Of a DNA stretch of 43,583 bases, positions 16,222-24,374 are shown one piece after another. A program made the translations under genes and the position numbers. This DNA is from Rubrivivax sp. Its GTDB lineage: Bacteria; Pseudomonadota; Gammaproteobacteria; Burkholderiales; Burkholderiaceae_C. The stretch covers positions 1 to 43,583 of the forward strand of contig JAIYDH010000288.1 of assembly GCA_027487585.1 (NCBI GenBank), in the 5' to 3' direction. The notes below the pieces were generated by a model that saw only the letters and a program-made list of their open reading frames with translations, did no database searches and was not told the DNA's origin. How positions within the stretch are numbered: the stretch's first letter is position 1; each line of letters starts with the position of its first letter.

Positions 16222-17111
16222 GCGCCACCCCAGGCCAGCGCCATCACACCGCCGGCGATGCAGGCCGCGCCGGCCAGGCGCAGCCCGCGGTCGGCCTCGC
16301 CGAGCAGCTTGCCGCCGATGAGTGCGGCCACCAGCATGCTCACCTCGCGCGCCGGCGCCACGTGGCTCAGCGGCGCCATCTGCAGCGCATACAGCACGCA
16401 GATGTAGGCCGCAGGCCCGAGCGTGCTGACGACCAGTGCGTAGCGCCACTGGCCGCGCCAGGCGGCCACGATGCCGGGCCTGTCGCGCAGCAGCAGCGGC
16501 AGTTGCAGCGGCACGCGCAACAAGTTGCAGATGTAGTCGTAGATCACCGGGCCCATGAGCAAGAGCTTGATCGCGATGCCGTCGATGACCGAATAGCCCG
16601 CGATCAGCACGCCCGTGATCAGGCCCCAGCGGATGCCGGCCAGCGTGCGCCGGCGGTGCTCGAGGTCGGCGTCGTGCAGCCGCTTGAAGAGCGCGGGCCC
16701 GCCCGCGATCAGGAACACCCCGCCACACACCGCCAGCACCCCGAGCGTGCCCGACCAGCCCAGCGTCTCGCCCAGGAACCACACCGCCACCAGCGCCGTG
16801 AGCAGCGGCCCGCTGCCGCGGGCCAGCGGGTACACCACGGTGAGGTCGCCGACGCGGTAGCCCGTCATCAGCGCGCGAAAGTACAGCAGGTGCACCGCCG
16901 CGCTGGCAGTGACCAGCCCCCACTCGGCCCAGCCCCAGCGCGGCACCTCGTGCCAGCCGAACCACAGCGCGCTCGGCAACCACAGCACGCTGGTCAGCGA
17001 GGTGGTGATGAAGACGAAGTGATCGCCGCCACCGGCCTTCTTGGCGGCGATGTTCCAGGTGGCGTGCAGCACGGCGGCCAGCAACACCAGGGCCAGGGCA
17101 GACAAGGGCAT
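16218..17111 (-). CDS. EamA/DMT-family transporter
   Basis: Predicted inner-membrane metabolite exporter with about ten transmembrane helices in two EamA repeats, 297 residues. The start MPLSALALVLLAAVLHATWN at ATG 17111 begins directly with the first helix. The second repeat begins near RWGLITGVLIAGYSVIDG. Much longer in-frame extensions upstream read into the asparaginase gene on the other strand and are rejected. The start is 43 nt from the divergent asparaginase start. Substrate is unknown; amino acids are common for the superfamily, and the neighbour acts on asparagine. The stop overlaps the DUF429 start (ATGA). Confidence 0.86.
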   Translation of the reverse strand: MPLSALALVLLAAVLHATWNIAAKKAGGGDHFVFITTSLTSVLWLPSALWFGWHEVPRWGWAEWGLVTASAAVHLLYFRALMTGYRVGDLTVVYPLARGSGPLLTALVAVWFLGETLGWSGTLGVLAVCGGVFLIAGGPALFKRLHDADLEHRRRTLAGIRWGLITGVLIAGYSVIDGIAIKLLLMGPVIYDYICNLLRVPLQLPLLLRDRPGIVAAWRGQWRYALVVSTLGPAAYICVLYALQMAPLSHVAPAREVSMLVAALIGGKLLGEADRGLRLAGAACIAGGVMALAWGGA

Positions 17112-17117
17112 CGCTGG

Positions 17118-17147
17118 ATTCTGGCCGCAGCGGCGCACGCTTACAGT
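17118..17147. promoter_or_regulatory. Divergent promoter region between EamA and asparaginase genes
   Basis: On the minus strand CAGAAT (17118-17123) ends 6 nt before the EamA ATG. On the plus strand TACAGT (17142-17147) ends 7 nt before the asparaginase ATG. Each could be a -10 that starts transcription at the start codon. Each -10 lies where the other promoter's -35 would be, so the two promoters would compete. No Shine-Dalgarno sequence is present on either side. Confidence 0.4.
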
Positions 17148-17154
17148 CGCGGCC

Positions 17155-18186
17155 ATGACATTGAATCCGGTTCTCGTGAACGCGCTGCGCGGCGGCATCG
17201 TCGAGTCGATGCACCGCGGCGCCATCGCCATCGTCGACGCCGATGGCAGCCTGCACACCGCCACCGGCGACATTGAGCGCCCGGTGTTCCCGCGCAGCGC
17301 CGTGAAGGTGCTGCAGGCGCTGCCGCTGGTGCAGAGCGGCGCGGCCGAGCGCTTCGGCCTCGTCGACGAAGAGCTCGCGCTGGCCTGCGCCAGCCACGGC
17401 GGCGAGCCGCGCCATGCCGAGACGGCCGCGGGCATGCTGGCCAAGGCCGGTGTCGACGCAGAGGCGCTGGAGTGCGGCACGCACTGGCCGTACCACGATG
17501 CGGCGATCAAGGCGCTGGCGGCCGCGGGTGCGGGCCCGAGCGCGCTGCACAACAACTGCTCGGGCAAACACGCCGGCTTCGTCTGCGTGGGCTGCCTGAT
17601 GGCGGCCGACCGCGGCGCCGATGTGCGCGGCTTCCTGCGCGGCTACGTGCAGCCCGATCACCCGGTGATGCGCGAGGTGACGGCCTCGCTCGAAAGCACC
17701 ACCGGCTACCGCCTGGCCGATGCGGCGCGCGGTGTCGACGGCTGCTCGATCCCGACCTACGCCGTGCCGCTGCGCCACCTGGCGCACGCCTTCGCCAAGG
17801 TGGCCACGGGCGTCGGCCTCTCGGTCGGCCAGGCGGCGGCGGCCCTGCGGCTGCGCCGCGCGGTGGCCGCGGCGCCTTTCATGGTGGCCGGCAGCGGCCG
17901 CTTCGATACGCGCGTGATGCAGGCGCTGGGCGAGCGTGTGTTCTGCAAGGTGGGCGCCGAGGGCGTGCACTGCGCCGCACTGCCGGAGCTGGGCCTGGGC
18001 GTGGCCATCAAGATGGACGACGGCAACAACGCGCGGGCGGTCGAGGTGGTGATGGCTGCGGTCATCCGTCGCTTGCTGCCGCTGGAAGGCGAGGCCGCCG
18101 GGCTGCTGCAGTCGCTGGCGGACGTAACGCTGCGCAACTGGAACGGCATCGAGGTGGGCCGGCTGCAGGCAGCCGAAGCCGTGTGA
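17155..18186 (+). CDS. L-asparaginase, class 3 / Rhizobium etli ReAV type (PF06089)
   Basis: Predicted hydrolase of L-asparagine to aspartate and ammonia, 343 residues. By alignment from memory with the R. etli enzyme, the catalytic residues fall at the same numbers: Ser48 and Lys51 in PRSAVK, Ser80 in ASHGG, and Cys135/Lys138 of the metal site in NNCSGK. Cys197 (DGCSIPT) and Lys265 (FCKVG) fit the remaining positions. This is the beta-lactamase-like-fold group, not the E. coli AnsA/AnsB fold. I start at ATG 17155, as the frame upstream is non-coding spacer and EamA antisense. There is no signal peptide, so it acts in the cytoplasm. Confidence 0.87.
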   Translation: MTLNPVLVNALRGGIVESMHRGAIAIVDADGSLHTATGDIERPVFPRSAVKVLQALPLVQSGAAERFGLVDEELALACASHGGEPRHAETAAGMLAKAGVDAEALECGTHWPYHDAAIKALAAAGAGPSALHNNCSGKHAGFVCVGCLMAADRGADVRGFLRGYVQPDHPVMREVTASLESTTGYRLADAARGVDGCSIPTYAVPLRHLAHAFAKVATGVGLSVGQAAAALRLRRAVAAAPFMVAGSGRFDTRVMQALGERVFCKVGAEGVHCAALPELGLGVAIKMDDGNNARAVEVVMAAVIRRLLPLEGEAAGLLQSLADVTLRNWNGIEVGRLQAAEAV

Positions 18187-18266
18187 GGTTTGCCAGCCGA
18201 GAGCGGTCGATGAGAGCTGTCGGCCCTTGGCTGCCCGTCGAGGTCACGCAGCATCGCGCGTCGCGT

Positions 18267-18487
18267 CAGGCGGTGCACGGTGCGGGCGCTAGGTGTGGCG
18301 GTCGGTGCTGCGCACCGACTTCCCTCCGCTGCTCGTCTTGAGGGCGCACGGCAAAACTCGCTACGCGGGCTGCGCCCACTGCGCTCAGACAGTTGCCGTG
18401 AGTCAGTCTTGGATGCGCGCTGCGCGCGCCGCCCTCAAGGCTGCGCTGCTCGGCGCCCCACATAGCGCCCGCACCGCGCACCGCCTG
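18267..18487 (+). repeat. Structured inverted-repeat element, copy 1 (candidate RNA or mobile DNA hairpin)
   Basis: The outer arms 18267-18291 and 18463-18487 are complementary at 24 of 25 positions. Inside, in order, are: hairpin GTCGGTGC-TGC-GCACCGAC (18301-18319); stem P1 CTTGAGGGCG (18337-18346) with CGCCCTCAAG (18430-18439); P2 CACGGCAA (18347-18354) with TTGCCGTG (18393-18400); P3 GGGC-TGC-GCCC (18367-18377); and P4 GCGCGC-TGC-GCGCGC (18415-18429). P2, P3 and P4 are nested within P1. All three small hairpins have the loop TGC. Copy 2 has the same plan with different paired bases. Confidence 0.8.
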
Positions 18488-18538
18488 CCGCTCCTGGAGA
18501 CGTTGCGGTGTTCGGCCCGAACGCAAACCCCGGTTGTT

Positions 18539-18773
18539 GCAAAGGTCTGCGCGGGCGGGGGCTGTGGCGTGATCTTGAAGCGCCGAGCAGCGCAGGGTTC
18601 ATGGCCGCGCGCGCAGCGCGCTTCGTGAACTGACTCGCCGCAACTGTTTGAGCGGAGTTCGCAACGCGAACGTAGCGAGTTTTGCGGCGGGCCATGAACT
18701 CGAGCAGCACAGCCGGCCCGCAGGGCCGGCCGCTTCAACTCACGCCGCAGCCCCCGGCCGCACGGGCCTTTGC
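18539..18773 (-). repeat. Structured inverted-repeat element, copy 2, opposite orientation
   Basis: Read on the minus strand it follows copy 1 block by block. The outer arms are 18731-18773 and 18539-18582 (about 44 nt, several mismatches, one indel). The first hairpin GCCGGCCC-TGC-GGGCCGGC occupies 18712-18730. P1 pairs GTTCATGGCC with GGCCATGAAC (18690-18699 and 18597-18606), and P2 pairs CGCCGCAA with TTGCGGCG (18682-18689 and 18636-18643). P3 is GTTCGC-GTT-GCGAAC (18657-18671) and P4 is GCGCGC-TGC-GCGCGC (18607-18621). The unpaired blocks GCTGCTCG, AACTCGCTACG, CGCTCARACAG, AGTCAGT and CTGCGCTGCTCGGCGC are shared with copy 1. Confidence 0.8.
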
Positions 18774-18812
18774 CGCTGCGATGCTTCGAGTGGGAGTGTT
18801 CGCACGGCGCGA

Positions 18813-18838
18813 GGCTTCGACAGGCTCAGCCCGAACGG
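18813..18838 (+). repeat. 26-nt hairpin repeat, unit A
   Basis: The unit begins GGCTTCGACAGGCTCAGCCC and ends GAACGG. It recurs 33 bases later with one substitution. Within it, TTCG pairs with CGAA, and GGC-TCA-GCC forms the tip of a small hairpin. Confidence 0.85.
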
Positions 18839-18845
18839 ATGGGAG

Positions 18846-18871
18846 GGCTTCGACAGGCTCAGCCCTAACGG
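18846..18871 (+). repeat. 26-nt hairpin repeat, unit B
   Basis: Second copy of the unit at 18813, identical except TAACGG in place of GAACGG at the end. The change breaks one pair of the outer stem. The two units are separated by seven bases, ATGGGAG. Confidence 0.85.
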
Positions 18872-18925
18872 TTGCGGATGAAGGGCCGCTTCCTGGCGAC
18901 CTGATCTCTCAGAGCACTCGGGCTC

Positions 18926-19951
18926 TCAATCAGCCATCACCACCCGATTGCGCCCGCTTCGCTTGGCTTCATACAGGGCCCGGTCGGTGACGCGCATCCA
19001 GGCGCCGATGTCCAAGCCAGGTCGCTGCGCGGCCACGCCGATGCTCACCGTGATCGCGCCTTCGGGCCACAAGGGCGCCTGCGCCACGCGCTGGCGAAGA
19101 TCCTCCGCCAGTCTCATCGCGTCGGCGGCGGTGATGCGTGGCAGCAGCAGCACGAACTCCTCGCCGCCGATGCGGAACAGGCGGTCGCTGGGACGCAAGC
19201 GCTGGTGCAGGGTGGCCACCAGGCCGCGCAGCACCTCGTCGCCCACGGCATGGCCATGGGTGTCGTTGACCTTCTTGAAGTGGTCGATGTCCAGCGCCAT
19301 CAGCATGTTGACGGCATCCTGGCCCGGCAGCGGCGCCGGCAGCGCAGCGAGCTGGGTGTCGAGATGGCGGCGGTTGTAGGCGCCGGTGAGAGGGTCGGTG
19401 ATGGCCTGCGCCACCAGCGCCTCTTGCAGCTCGCCGACGACGTTGAGCACGACGTTGATCATCACCAGCGTCAGCGTCAGCGTGGCCACCACGCGCAGCG
19501 CCATGCCCGCGCCCACGCCATAGGCCGCCGCGGCCGTGGCGCACAGCACCAGCAGCAGCGACAGCACCATGGCCACGCGGCGCCGCAGCAGGAAGTAGCA
19601 GATGAACAGCGTCGGGTAGGTCCACGCGATGCCGAACACGCCCTGGATCGAGATCGAGACCGTGACCGCCAGCACCATCCCCAGCACCATCAGCCAGAAC
19701 GGCACCGGCGCCTCGCGCCCCGCGCGCAAGGCCAGGCCGTTGAACAGCAACACGGCCTGGGTGGCCGCGGTGAGGCCCCCCAGCAGCCAGCGGCCGAGCA
19801 GAAGGTGGTTGATGGTGAAGGGCAGCAGCACGACGACCGCCAGCAGGCTCAGCTGCAGCGCGATGCGGCCACGGTAGGCCGCCAGCGCATCGTCGTCAGG
19901 GCGCCGCAGGCTTTCGAGGGCCGAACGAAGCCGTAGGCCGAAAGTCGTCAC
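18926..19951 (-). CDS. Membrane-bound diguanylate cyclase (GGDEF)
   Basis: Predicted inner-membrane enzyme that makes cyclic di-GMP from two GTP, 341 residues. Six hydrophobic segments fill residues about 30-172, then the GGDEF domain runs to the end. The active-site motif is GGEEF at 262-266, with a metal-binding Asp at about 221 in DIDHFKKVND. The inhibitory I-site RPSD (253-256) stands exactly five residues before GG, so product feedback is expected. The start is GTG 19951 (MTTFGLRLRSAL); no good ribosome-binding site is seen. No EAL domain is present. It is the last gene of a minus-strand run, 64 nt after argG, and may have its own promoter. Confidence 0.92.
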   Translation of the reverse strand: MTTFGLRLRSALESLRRPDDDALAAYRGRIALQLSLLAVVVLLPFTINHLLLGRWLLGGLTAATQAVLLFNGLALRAGREAPVPFWLMVLGMVLAVTVSISIQGVFGIAWTYPTLFICYFLLRRRVAMVLSLLLVLCATAAAAYGVGAGMALRVVATLTLTLVMINVVLNVVGELQEALVAQAITDPLTGAYNRRHLDTQLAALPAPLPGQDAVNMLMALDIDHFKKVNDTHGHAVGDEVLRGLVATLHQRLRPSDRLFRIGGEEFVLLLPRITAADAMRLAEDLRQRVAQAPLWPEGAITVSIGVAAQRPGLDIGAWMRVTDRALYEAKRSGRNRVVMAD

Positions 19952-20015
19952 AAGCGTCTACATCGGCGCGTGCCACCGGGACTTGATCGAACCCGCGCCA
20001 TCAACCGCCTCGGCG

Positions 20016-21419
<1,404 letters not shown>

Positions 21420-22775
21420 TCAGTGCAGCTTGACTCTCGGCTCGGTGCTGCGGGTGATCCAGCGGCTGGCCGAGCCCAGCGCCGTCTTCCACCAGCCGTG
21501 CAGCGCCACCTCGTGCATCTTGTACAGGCTGAGGTACATGGTGCGCGCGAACAGGCCTTCCACCCACAGGTTGCCGCCGACCAGCGAGCCCATCAGGTTG
21601 CCCACGGTGCTGTACTCGCCCAAGGAGACGAGCGAGCCGAAGTCGCGGTAGTGCCAGGGCCGCGGCGCCTGGCCGCGCAGCACGCGCGGCAGCTCGGTGG
21701 CCAGGTGGCTGGCCTGCTGGTGCGCCGCCTGCGCGCGCGGCGGCACGCACAAGCCGGCCCCACCGACCGGTTCACGGCCCAGCCAGGGCGCGGCGCTGCA
21801 ATCGCCGATGGCGTAGATGCGCTCGTCACGCGTGCTCTGCAGCGTGGGCCCCACGACCAGTTGGTTCAGGCGGTTGGTCTCCAGGCCGCCCAGGTCTTTC
21901 AGGAAGGCCGGCGCTTTGACGCCCGCCGCCCACACCACCAGCTCCGCCTCGATGCGTTCGCCGCTGGCCAGCAGCACGCCTTGCGCGTCGACCGAGGTCA
22001 CCCGCGCGTGGGCCCGCACGCGCACGCCCAGCTTCGTGAGCAGCTGCGTGGCCGAGCCGGCGATGCGCTCAGGCAGCGCCGGCAGGATGCGCGGGCCGGC
22101 CTCGATGAGGTGGATGCGGGTGTCGCGCTCGGGGTCGATGCGCTCCAGGTTGTACGAAACCAGCGTGCGCGTGGCCTTGTGCAGCTCGGCCGCCAGCTCC
22201 ACGCCGGTGGCCCCGGCGCCGATGATGGCCACGTTCAGCTGCCCCGGCCCCAGGGGCTCGGCCTGCATGTGCGCACGCAGGCAGGCGTTGACGAGCCGGC
22301 GGTGGAAGCGGCCGGCTTCTTCGGGTGTCTCCAGCGCAATGGCGTGCTCGGCCACGCCGGGCGTGCCGAAGTCGTTGGTGCCGCTGCCCACGGCCATCAC
22401 CAGCGTGTCGTAGGGGCGGGCGTAGCCCTGGGTGACGGGGCGGCCGTCTTCGTCGAGCACCGGGCCCACGTGCACGAGGCGCTTCTCGCGGTCGAGGCCC
22501 ACCATCTCGCCGACGCGGTAGCGGAAGCCGTTCCAGTGGCTCTGCGCCAGGTAGTCGGTGGCGTGCTCGTGCACGTCGATGCTGCCGGCGGCGATCTCGT
22601 GCAGGTGCGGCTTCCAGAAGTGCGTGCGCGCCTTCTCGATGAGCGTCACGTGCGCCAGGCCCTTCTTGCCCAGCGTGCGGCCCAGCCGCGTGGCCAGTTC
22701 CAGGCCGCCGGCGCCTCCGCCGACGATGACGATGCGGTGCAGTGGGGGCGGGCTCGGCTGCTCGGATGCGTTCAT
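21420..22775 (-). CDS. ndh: NAD(P)/FAD-dependent oxidoreductase, type II NADH dehydrogenase-like
   Basis: Predicted membrane-associated flavoprotein passing electrons from NADH to quinone without proton pumping, 451 residues. The FAD-binding site is IVIVGGGAGGLELA near the N-terminus, the NADH site is IIGAGATGVELAAEL near the middle, and AIGDCSAAP is the second FAD contact. The C-terminal 80 residues contain amphipathic or hydrophobic stretches (LWVEGLFARTMYLSLYKMHE) as in NDH-2 membrane anchors. I prefer ATG 22775 (MNASEQPSPPP) over the GTG two codons upstream. It is 39 nt downstream of the ABC ATPase stop, so read-through from the hut-linked operon is possible. Confidence 0.88.
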   Translation of the reverse strand: MNASEQPSPPPLHRIVIVGGGAGGLELATRLGRTLGKKGLAHVTLIEKARTHFWKPHLHEIAAGSIDVHEHATDYLAQSHWNGFRYRVGEMVGLDREKRLVHVGPVLDEDGRPVTQGYARPYDTLVMAVGSGTNDFGTPGVAEHAIALETPEEAGRFHRRLVNACLRAHMQAEPLGPGQLNVAIIGAGATGVELAAELHKATRTLVSYNLERIDPERDTRIHLIEAGPRILPALPERIAGSATQLLTKLGVRVRAHARVTSVDAQGVLLASGERIEAELVVWAAGVKAPAFLKDLGGLETNRLNQLVVGPTLQSTRDERIYAIGDCSAAPWLGREPVGGAGLCVPPRAQAAHQQASHLATELPRVLRGQAPRPWHYRDFGSLVSLGEYSTVGNLMGSLVGGNLWVEGLFARTMYLSLYKMHEVALHGWWKTALGSASRWITRSTEPRVKLH

Positions 22776-22814
22776 GAGCACGGAGTTTCGCAGCTTGTGG
22801 CCGCGCCGCCGAAC

Positions 22815-23588
22815 TCAAGCCATCAGCGCCTGCGCCGCAATCACCTCGGCGCGCACCGCTTCCGTCAGCTCGGCCTTCAGCGCGGCAAAGGCCGGCGTCG
22901 TCTTCACCGAGTAGTGCCGCGGGTGCGGCAGCTCGATTTCGCGCTGCAGCTTGATGCGGCCCGGCCGCGCGCTCATCACCACCACGCGGCTGCCCATGAA
23001 GACAGCCTCGTCGATGTCGTGGGTGACGAACAGCACCGTCTTGCGCTGGCGCTCCCAGATGCCCAGCAGCAGCTCCTGCATCAGCTCGCGCGTCTGGTGG
23101 TCGAGCGCGCCGAAGGGCTCGTCCATCAGCAGCATGCGCGGGTCGTTGGCCAGCGCGCGTGCGATGGCCGTGCGCTGCTGCATGCCACCCGACAGCTGCT
23201 TCGGAAAGTGCCGCTCGAAGCCCTTCAAGCCCACCTGGGCGATGAAGCCCTGCGCCAGCTCGAGCTGCTGCGGCCGCGGCAGGCCGCGCTCGCGCAGGCC
23301 GAAGCAGACGTTGTCGAGCACGTTCAGCCACGGGAACAGCGTGTAGCTCTGGAACACCATGCCCCGGTCGGCACCGGGGCCCTCGATGCGCCGGCCGTCG
23401 AGCAGCACCTCGCCGGCGGTCTGGTGGTCGAGCCCGGCCACGATGCGCAGCAGCGTGCTCTTGCCGCAACCGCTGGGGCCGAGGATGGTGATGAAGTCGT
23501 TTTCGGCCACGTCAAGGTCGGTGGCATGCAGCGCGAGCGTGGTGTCGAAGCGGCGCTCGACGCCGCGGATGCTGAGGATGGGCTTCAT
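22815..23588 (-). CDS. ABC transporter ATP-binding protein (SsuB/TauB type)
   Basis: ATPase subunit of a nitrate/sulfonate/taurine-type importer, 257 residues. It has Walker A GPSGCGKST, signature LSGGMQQR, Walker B LLMDEPFGALD and the H-loop VTHDIDEA, where the DIDEA ending is typical of the SsuB/TauB/NrtD group. The ATG at 23588 overlaps the permease stop as ATGA. It completes a binding protein, permease and ATPase set that follows hutH. The substrate is likely linked to histidine or a relative because of this position, not because of the sequence. Confidence 0.89.
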   Translation of the reverse strand: MKPILSIRGVERRFDTTLALHATDLDVAENDFITILGPSGCGKSTLLRIVAGLDHQTAGEVLLDGRRIEGPGADRGMVFQSYTLFPWLNVLDNVCFGLRERGLPRPQQLELAQGFIAQVGLKGFERHFPKQLSGGMQQRTAIARALANDPRMLLMDEPFGALDHQTRELMQELLLGIWERQRKTVLFVTHDIDEAVFMGSRVVVMSARPGRIKLQREIELPHPRHYSVKTTPAFAALKAELTEAVRAEVIAAQALMA

Positions 23589-24364
23589 CGGCCGAGCTGC
23601 GCCCACGGAAACAGACGCCGGTTGGCGGCCTTGAAGGCGAAGTCGCTCACCAGCCCGATGAGGCCGATGACGATGATGCCGAAGATGATCTGGTCGGTGG
23701 CCAGCAGCGCCTGGCTGTCGGTGATCATGTGGCCGATGCCGCTGCTGGCGCCGATGAGCTCGGCCACGATCACGTAGGTCCAGGCCCAGCCCAGCACCAT
23801 GCGCAGCGTCTCGGCGATCTCGGGCGCGGCGCCGGGGATCAGCACGCGGCGGATCAGCGAGCCGTCCTTCACGCCCAGCGTGTAGGCGGCCTCGACGAGA
23901 TCGCGCCGCGTGTTGCCCACGGTCACCGCGATCATCAGCACCAGCTGGAAGAAGCTGCCGATGAAGATGACCGCCAGCTTCTGCGCCTCGCCGATGCCCA
24001 CCCACAGGATGAGCAGCGGGATGAAGGCGCTCGCCGGCAGGTAGCGCGCGAAGCTGATGAAGGGCTCGAAGAAGGCCTCGATGGGCTTGTAGGCGCCCAT
24101 CAGCACGCCCAGCGGCAAGGCCAGCGCCGCGGCGATGACGAAGCCGCCCACCACGCGCCACACCGTCATGCCGATGTCGTGCGCAAAGTCCATCTCGGTG
24201 AGCAGCAGCCAGCCGCCCTTGAGCATCTGCAGCGGATCGGCGAGAAAGATCTTCGGCACCAGGCCGCCAAAGGTGACGGCGGCCCAGACGGCGACGAAGA
24301 CAACGAAGAAGCTGACGCCCAGCGCAACACGTGCGCCGGGCGACACCGGCACGAGCGGCTTCAC
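23585..24364 (-). CDS. ABC transporter permease (SsuC/TauC type)
   Basis: Inner-membrane permease of 259 residues with about six transmembrane helices. The EAA-loop region reads VEAAYTLGVKDGSLIRRVLIP. The GTG start at 24364 (MKPLVPVSPGAR) lies 10 nt after the binding-protein stop, and its own stop overlaps the ATPase start. One permease gene in the set implies a homodimer in the membrane, as is common for the taurine/sulfonate class. Confidence 0.89.
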   Translation of the reverse strand: MKPLVPVSPGARVALGVSFFVVFVAVWAAVTFGGLVPKIFLADPLQMLKGGWLLLTEMDFAHDIGMTVWRVVGGFVIAAALALPLGVLMGAYKPIEAFFEPFISFARYLPASAFIPLLILWVGIGEAQKLAVIFIGSFFQLVLMIAVTVGNTRRDLVEAAYTLGVKDGSLIRRVLIPGAAPEIAETLRMVLGWAWTYVIVAELIGASSGIGHMITDSQALLATDQIIFGIIVIGLIGLVSDFAFKAANRRLFPWAQLGR

Positions 24365-24374
24365 AGAAGAACGG

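Larger units (their letters stand above)
18187..18925. other. Long gene-free region with paired structured elements and direct repeats
   Basis: This 739-base gap between the asparaginase stop and the diguanylate cyclase stop contains no credible gene. The open frames in it arise from inverted repeats in GC-rich DNA. From 18267 to 18773 it consists of two inverted element copies split by 51 bases. That spacer carries a small palindrome, GTTCGGCCCGAAC, at 18510-18522. Two 26-nt hairpin repeats lie at 18813-18871. I see nothing recognisable in 18187-18266, nor in 18872-18925 apart from a weak AGAGC/GCTCT hairpin at 18911-18926. Confidence 0.8.

Noticed and set aside
18301..18730. Possible integron attC sites or a CRISPR array in the palindromic region.
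   Set aside because: No attC core sites or integrase gene are visible, and the repeats are not regularly spaced direct repeats with unique spacers.
18293..18738. Overlapping short open frames on both strands inside the long intergenic region.
   Set aside because: They mirror each other through the inverted elements and are made of repeat sequence; no ribosome-binding site or domain supports them.
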